Below, in pieces: positions 43,606 to 45,747 of a DNA stretch of 45,747 nt. The position numbers and the translations under genes are program-made. The stretch's first letter is position 1, and every line of letters begins with the position of its first letter. The DNA is from Actinomycetes bacterium (GTDB taxonomy: Bacteria; Actinomycetota; Actinomycetes; Propionibacteriales; Propionibacteriaceae): contig JAEZZG010000040.1 of the NCBI GenBank assembly GCA_023442485.1, forward strand, positions 1 through 45,747, read 5' to 3'. Below the pieces are notes generated by a model. It did no database searches and had not been told where the DNA came from. It was given only the letters and a program-made list of their open reading frames with translations.

Positions 43606-44199
43606 ACATTCGCCGTCGAGCCTAACCCTCAACCTTCAACCAGGTTGAACCTCAACCTCGACTTGAGCTTGTTTTCATCACCCACCTCTGACGATTAGCG
43701 TCGCCCCCAACCTGAGATTTTATCAGCCTCTCTCAGCTTCACCTCCACCCCTATAACTCAGCATATTGCCTTGTCAAAGCGGTTTTACTCGTTCATTCTT
43801 CACCACAAACACGTCTGTTCGTATTCTCAACCGCGACACGCCAACCTTCGGAAACATTTCATTTCAGTCACAATCTTGGCTCTTGCGCGGAGGAAGTGAT
43901 GGTCAGTACTTTCTGGCCCATCGTGCAAAGTGGAGCCGAGTTGGACGCGTCGGATGGACGCCTAACCAGACCGGAACCAGTGCGTTTCGTCTTGCCGGGC
44001 GAGACGCACGAAGATGCCTGTCTTGCCGGATAGTGCATCACGGACGCCTCGTCTTGCCGGGCGAGGCGCGTACGGGGAATGACGTGGGGTCTTGCCGGAC
44101 CCTGCGAAGACATCACGGATGGGCCGTGATGACGGTTCCGAAACTCCACTTCAGCACGGTAACAACCCGACATGGGACTGTCGTGGAAAGGAAAATATC
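43606..44199. other. Spacer upstream of the secreted peptidase
   Basis: No gene was recognised in this 594-bp spacer. The first third has AACC/GGTT-rich repeats, including the palindrome TTCAACCAGGTTGAA at 43635-43649. 43680-43880 is relatively AT-rich and likely promoter-bearing. The last part holds the hairpin repeats listed separately and the Shine-Dalgarno sequence of the next gene. Confidence 0.45.
43981..44098 (+). repeat. Four GTCTTGCCGG repeats in hairpins
   Basis: GTCTTGCCGG occurs at 43989, 44020, 44051 and 44089. The first and third are in clear hairpins with different stems (TGCGTTTCG/CGAGACGCA at 43981-44008; CGCCTCG/CGAGGCG at 44045-44068) but the same 10-nt loop TCTTGCCGGG. 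The fourth can form GGGTC/GACCC. The array ends about 100 nt before the GTG of the peptidase gene and is probably in its leader or promoter region. Confidence 0.65.
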
Positions 44200-45585
44200 G
44201 TGAAGCCCCTGAAATGGGTGAGGGTGGCTGTTGCCGCAGCTACTCTGACTGGATCAATTTCAGCCGTCGGCGTGATCGCTTCGACGGTTGCCAACGCAAG
44301 CTACGGCAATGTTGTCGCAACTACTGCCGTCAATATCCGCTCCGGCCCATCAACGTCAAATCGGGTGCTGGGGGTCCTCTACCCTGGTTTCAGTGTTGCT
44401 CAAACCGGTCCGGTCAAGGACGGCTGGGTGCAGGTGAACTATAACGGCTCTACCGCATATATCGCGGCCCAGTACCTGCGCGGTGTCTCCAAAGAGTCGT
44501 CACCCGAGACCCCTGCTGGCGCTACCACCGGGCAGGCAGGTCAGCTCTACACCACTGCAGCATTGAACGTCCGCACTGGCCCCTCTACTGCGTACAGCAA
44601 GGTTGGTCTCTTATCTAAGGGAACCTTGGTGACTACTACCGGGCGTGAGGCCCGTCGGTTCACCGAGATCACCTATCACGGGACGAAACGCTGGGTGTCT
44701 TCGGATTACCTGACCAAGACAGCTCCAGCTCCGTCTTCCCCTGCCACCCCTAAAAAGCCTTCTGGTCTCGAAGCTAAGATCAAGTACCAGGCTCGGGCAA
44801 CGGCTGCGTTGAATATCCGCGACTCTTCCAAGGCGAGGTACAACACGATCACTGAGGTGCCACGCGGAACGATTCTGCAGATGACTGGTGTTGAGGAAAA
44901 TGACGTCGCTCAGATCGTCTTCCGTGGTGAGCTGCGTTGGGTCAACCGGCACTACATCGTCCGGATCAACGATTCTGCAGGCGCTACCGCTCCCAAACTT
45001 CCTGCTGTGATCGGTACCCGCTACGCCACCACTGCTCTAGATATCAGGACTAGCTCCGGTTCGGACTCACGGACGGTGGGCGAGGTTCCTCGGGGTACAG
45101 CTCTTGAAGTCACCGGTGTCGTCAAGAATGGCCGCGCCCAGATTGTCTACCAGGGCACTGTGCGTTGGGTGACCGCCAAATACCTCTCAGCAACCAAACC
45201 TTCGGAATCCCTCAACACTGGCGGGTCGGTTGGCCTGGATGAGCTGAAGGGCATGGGTAAGGAGATCGTCAAGAACACCCGGAAACTGTGGCCTCAGATC
45301 ACAACCATGTACGGCTACAGCCCCCATCGTGCTCCTGACGGTGATCACGCCCGTGGACTCGCTGTTGACTTGATGCTTCCGAATTACAAGAAGAACAAGG
45401 CTCTGGGCTGGGAGATTGCAAAGTACTACCGCACTCACGCAAAGAAATTCCGGATCCAATACATCATCTTCGAGCAACAGATTTGGAACATCCAGCGGGA
45501 CCGTGAGGGTTGGCGCAAGATGGCCGACCGTGGCTCCGACACTCAGAACCACATAGACCACATCCACATTACGTTCTACCCGTGA
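44200..45585 (+). CDS. Secreted four-SH3b-domain LAS-type peptidase
   Basis: Exported cell-wall protein. Residues 1-33 are a signal peptide (basic start, hydrophobic core, ANA-S cleavage). Four bacterial SH3 domains follow at about 37-93, 115-172, 190-250 and 265-325; each has an ALNIR/VNIR-type motif and ends in a WV..YL-type motif, and they probably bind peptidoglycan. The C-terminal domain (about 345-461) has H383-x6-D390 in GDHARGLAVDLM and H454-x-H456 in DHIHITF, the zinc ligands of LAS peptidases (VanX/VldE-like). It probably cleaves wall peptides. GTG 44200 is chosen because GGAAAGGA lies upstream and the signal peptide begins there. Confidence 0.88.
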   Translation: MKPLKWVRVAVAAATLTGSISAVGVIASTVANASYGNVVATTAVNIRSGPSTSNRVLGVLYPGFSVAQTGPVKDGWVQVNYNGSTAYIAAQYLRGVSKESSPETPAGATTGQAGQLYTTAALNVRTGPSTAYSKVGLLSKGTLVTTTGREARRFTEITYHGTKRWVSSDYLTKTAPAPSSPATPKKPSGLEAKIKYQARATAALNIRDSSKARYNTITEVPRGTILQMTGVEENDVAQIVFRGELRWVNRHYIVRINDSAGATAPKLPAVIGTRYATTALDIRTSSGSDSRTVGEVPRGTALEVTGVVKNGRAQIVYQGTVRWVTAKYLSATKPSESLNTGGSVGLDELKGMGKEIVKNTRKLWPQITTMYGYSPHRAPDGDHARGLAVDLMLPNYKKNKALGWEIAKYYRTHAKKFRIQYIIFEQQIWNIQRDREGWRKMADRGSDTQNHIDHIHITFYP

Positions 45586-45629
45586 TGGTCCCACGCCTCG
45601 GGTAACCGGCAAGTTAACCCAGGCTTCCA

Positions 45630-45661
45630 GGGCCGGTTGTCTTCTCCCAGATAACCGGCCC
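45630..45661 (+). terminator. Terminator after the secreted peptidase gene
   Basis: GGGCCGGTT and AACCGGCCC form a perfect 9-bp stem with a 14-nt loop, followed by TTCTTCACTT. Confidence 0.8.
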
Positions 45662-45699
45662 TTCTTCACTTAACTACCCCTGGGCATCAGCGTACAGGT

Positions 45700-45747
45700 C
45701 ACACCCGCATCCTGCCACACCACCCCCTCACACCCGCATCCTGCCAC
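45700..45747 (+). repeat. Direct repeat at the window end
   Basis: CACACCCGCATCCTGCCAC occurs at 45700-45718 and 45729-45747, a 29-bp period, with the second copy ending at the window edge. More copies may follow outside. Confidence 0.7.

Noticed and set aside
43635..43649. Palindrome TTCAACCAGGTTGAA as a terminator
   Set aside because: The arms are separated by a single base, so a stable RNA hairpin would lose inner pairs, and no U-tract follows.
43868..44173. 101-codon - strand frame upstream of the secreted peptidase
   Set aside because: It runs through the hairpin repeats, has no recognisable domain and no convincing start site.

Overview
The window comes from a moderately GC-rich actinobacterium, most probably of the Propionibacteriaceae. 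The pointers are a 14-gene nuoA-N operon of actinobacterial type (NuoG of about 800 residues, tails on NuoE and NuoJ), menaquinone genes on both sides of it, and several promoters with TANNNT placed 6-7 nt before the start codon, as expected for leaderless mRNAs. The genus cannot be fixed from the sequence alone.

Layout. 1-2.9 kb: an M13 zinc metallopeptidase and a small membrane protein on the + strand. 2.9-5.4 kb: a DHA2-type drug exporter and a long-chain polyprenyl diphosphate synthase on the - strand. 5.6-21.2 kb: the complete NADH:quinone oxidoreductase (complex I) operon on the - strand, transcribed nuoA to nuoN, with most neighbouring genes overlapping by 1-4 nt or nearly touching. 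21.3-32.1 kb: a menaquinone block made of menJ (-), menF and menG (+) followed by a TM0106-type RecB/RNase H nuclease, then menE, menA, menC and menD (-). With the prenyl synthase this supplies most of the menaquinone that complex I reduces; menB and menH are not here. 32.2-34.2 kb: a PLDc_N membrane peptide and an MFS transporter. 34.2-38.5 kb: a dihydroxyacetone kinase region with dhaK and a DhaM-HPr-EI fusion, but with dhaL missing and repeat tracts on both sides of dhaK. 38.6-41.2 kb (-): a dCMP deaminase-like enzyme, a cation diffusion facilitator and a NagD-type HAD phosphatase. 41.6-45.7 kb: mscL, tRNA-Lys(UUU), a membrane-anchored protein whose C-terminal half resembles the GroEL apical domain, and a secreted four-SH3b LAS-type peptidase.

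Most unusual items: the GroEL-apical-like membrane protein (42.8-43.6 kb); the dha locus without dhaL but with a complete EIIA-HPr-EI chain in one protein; a seven-unit ~27-bp minisatellite before dhaK; hairpins sharing the loop TCTTGCCGGG before the secreted peptidase; and six matching leaderless-type promoters. No CRISPR array, insertion sequence, prophage or rRNA was seen. Both window ends lie in short C-rich repeats.
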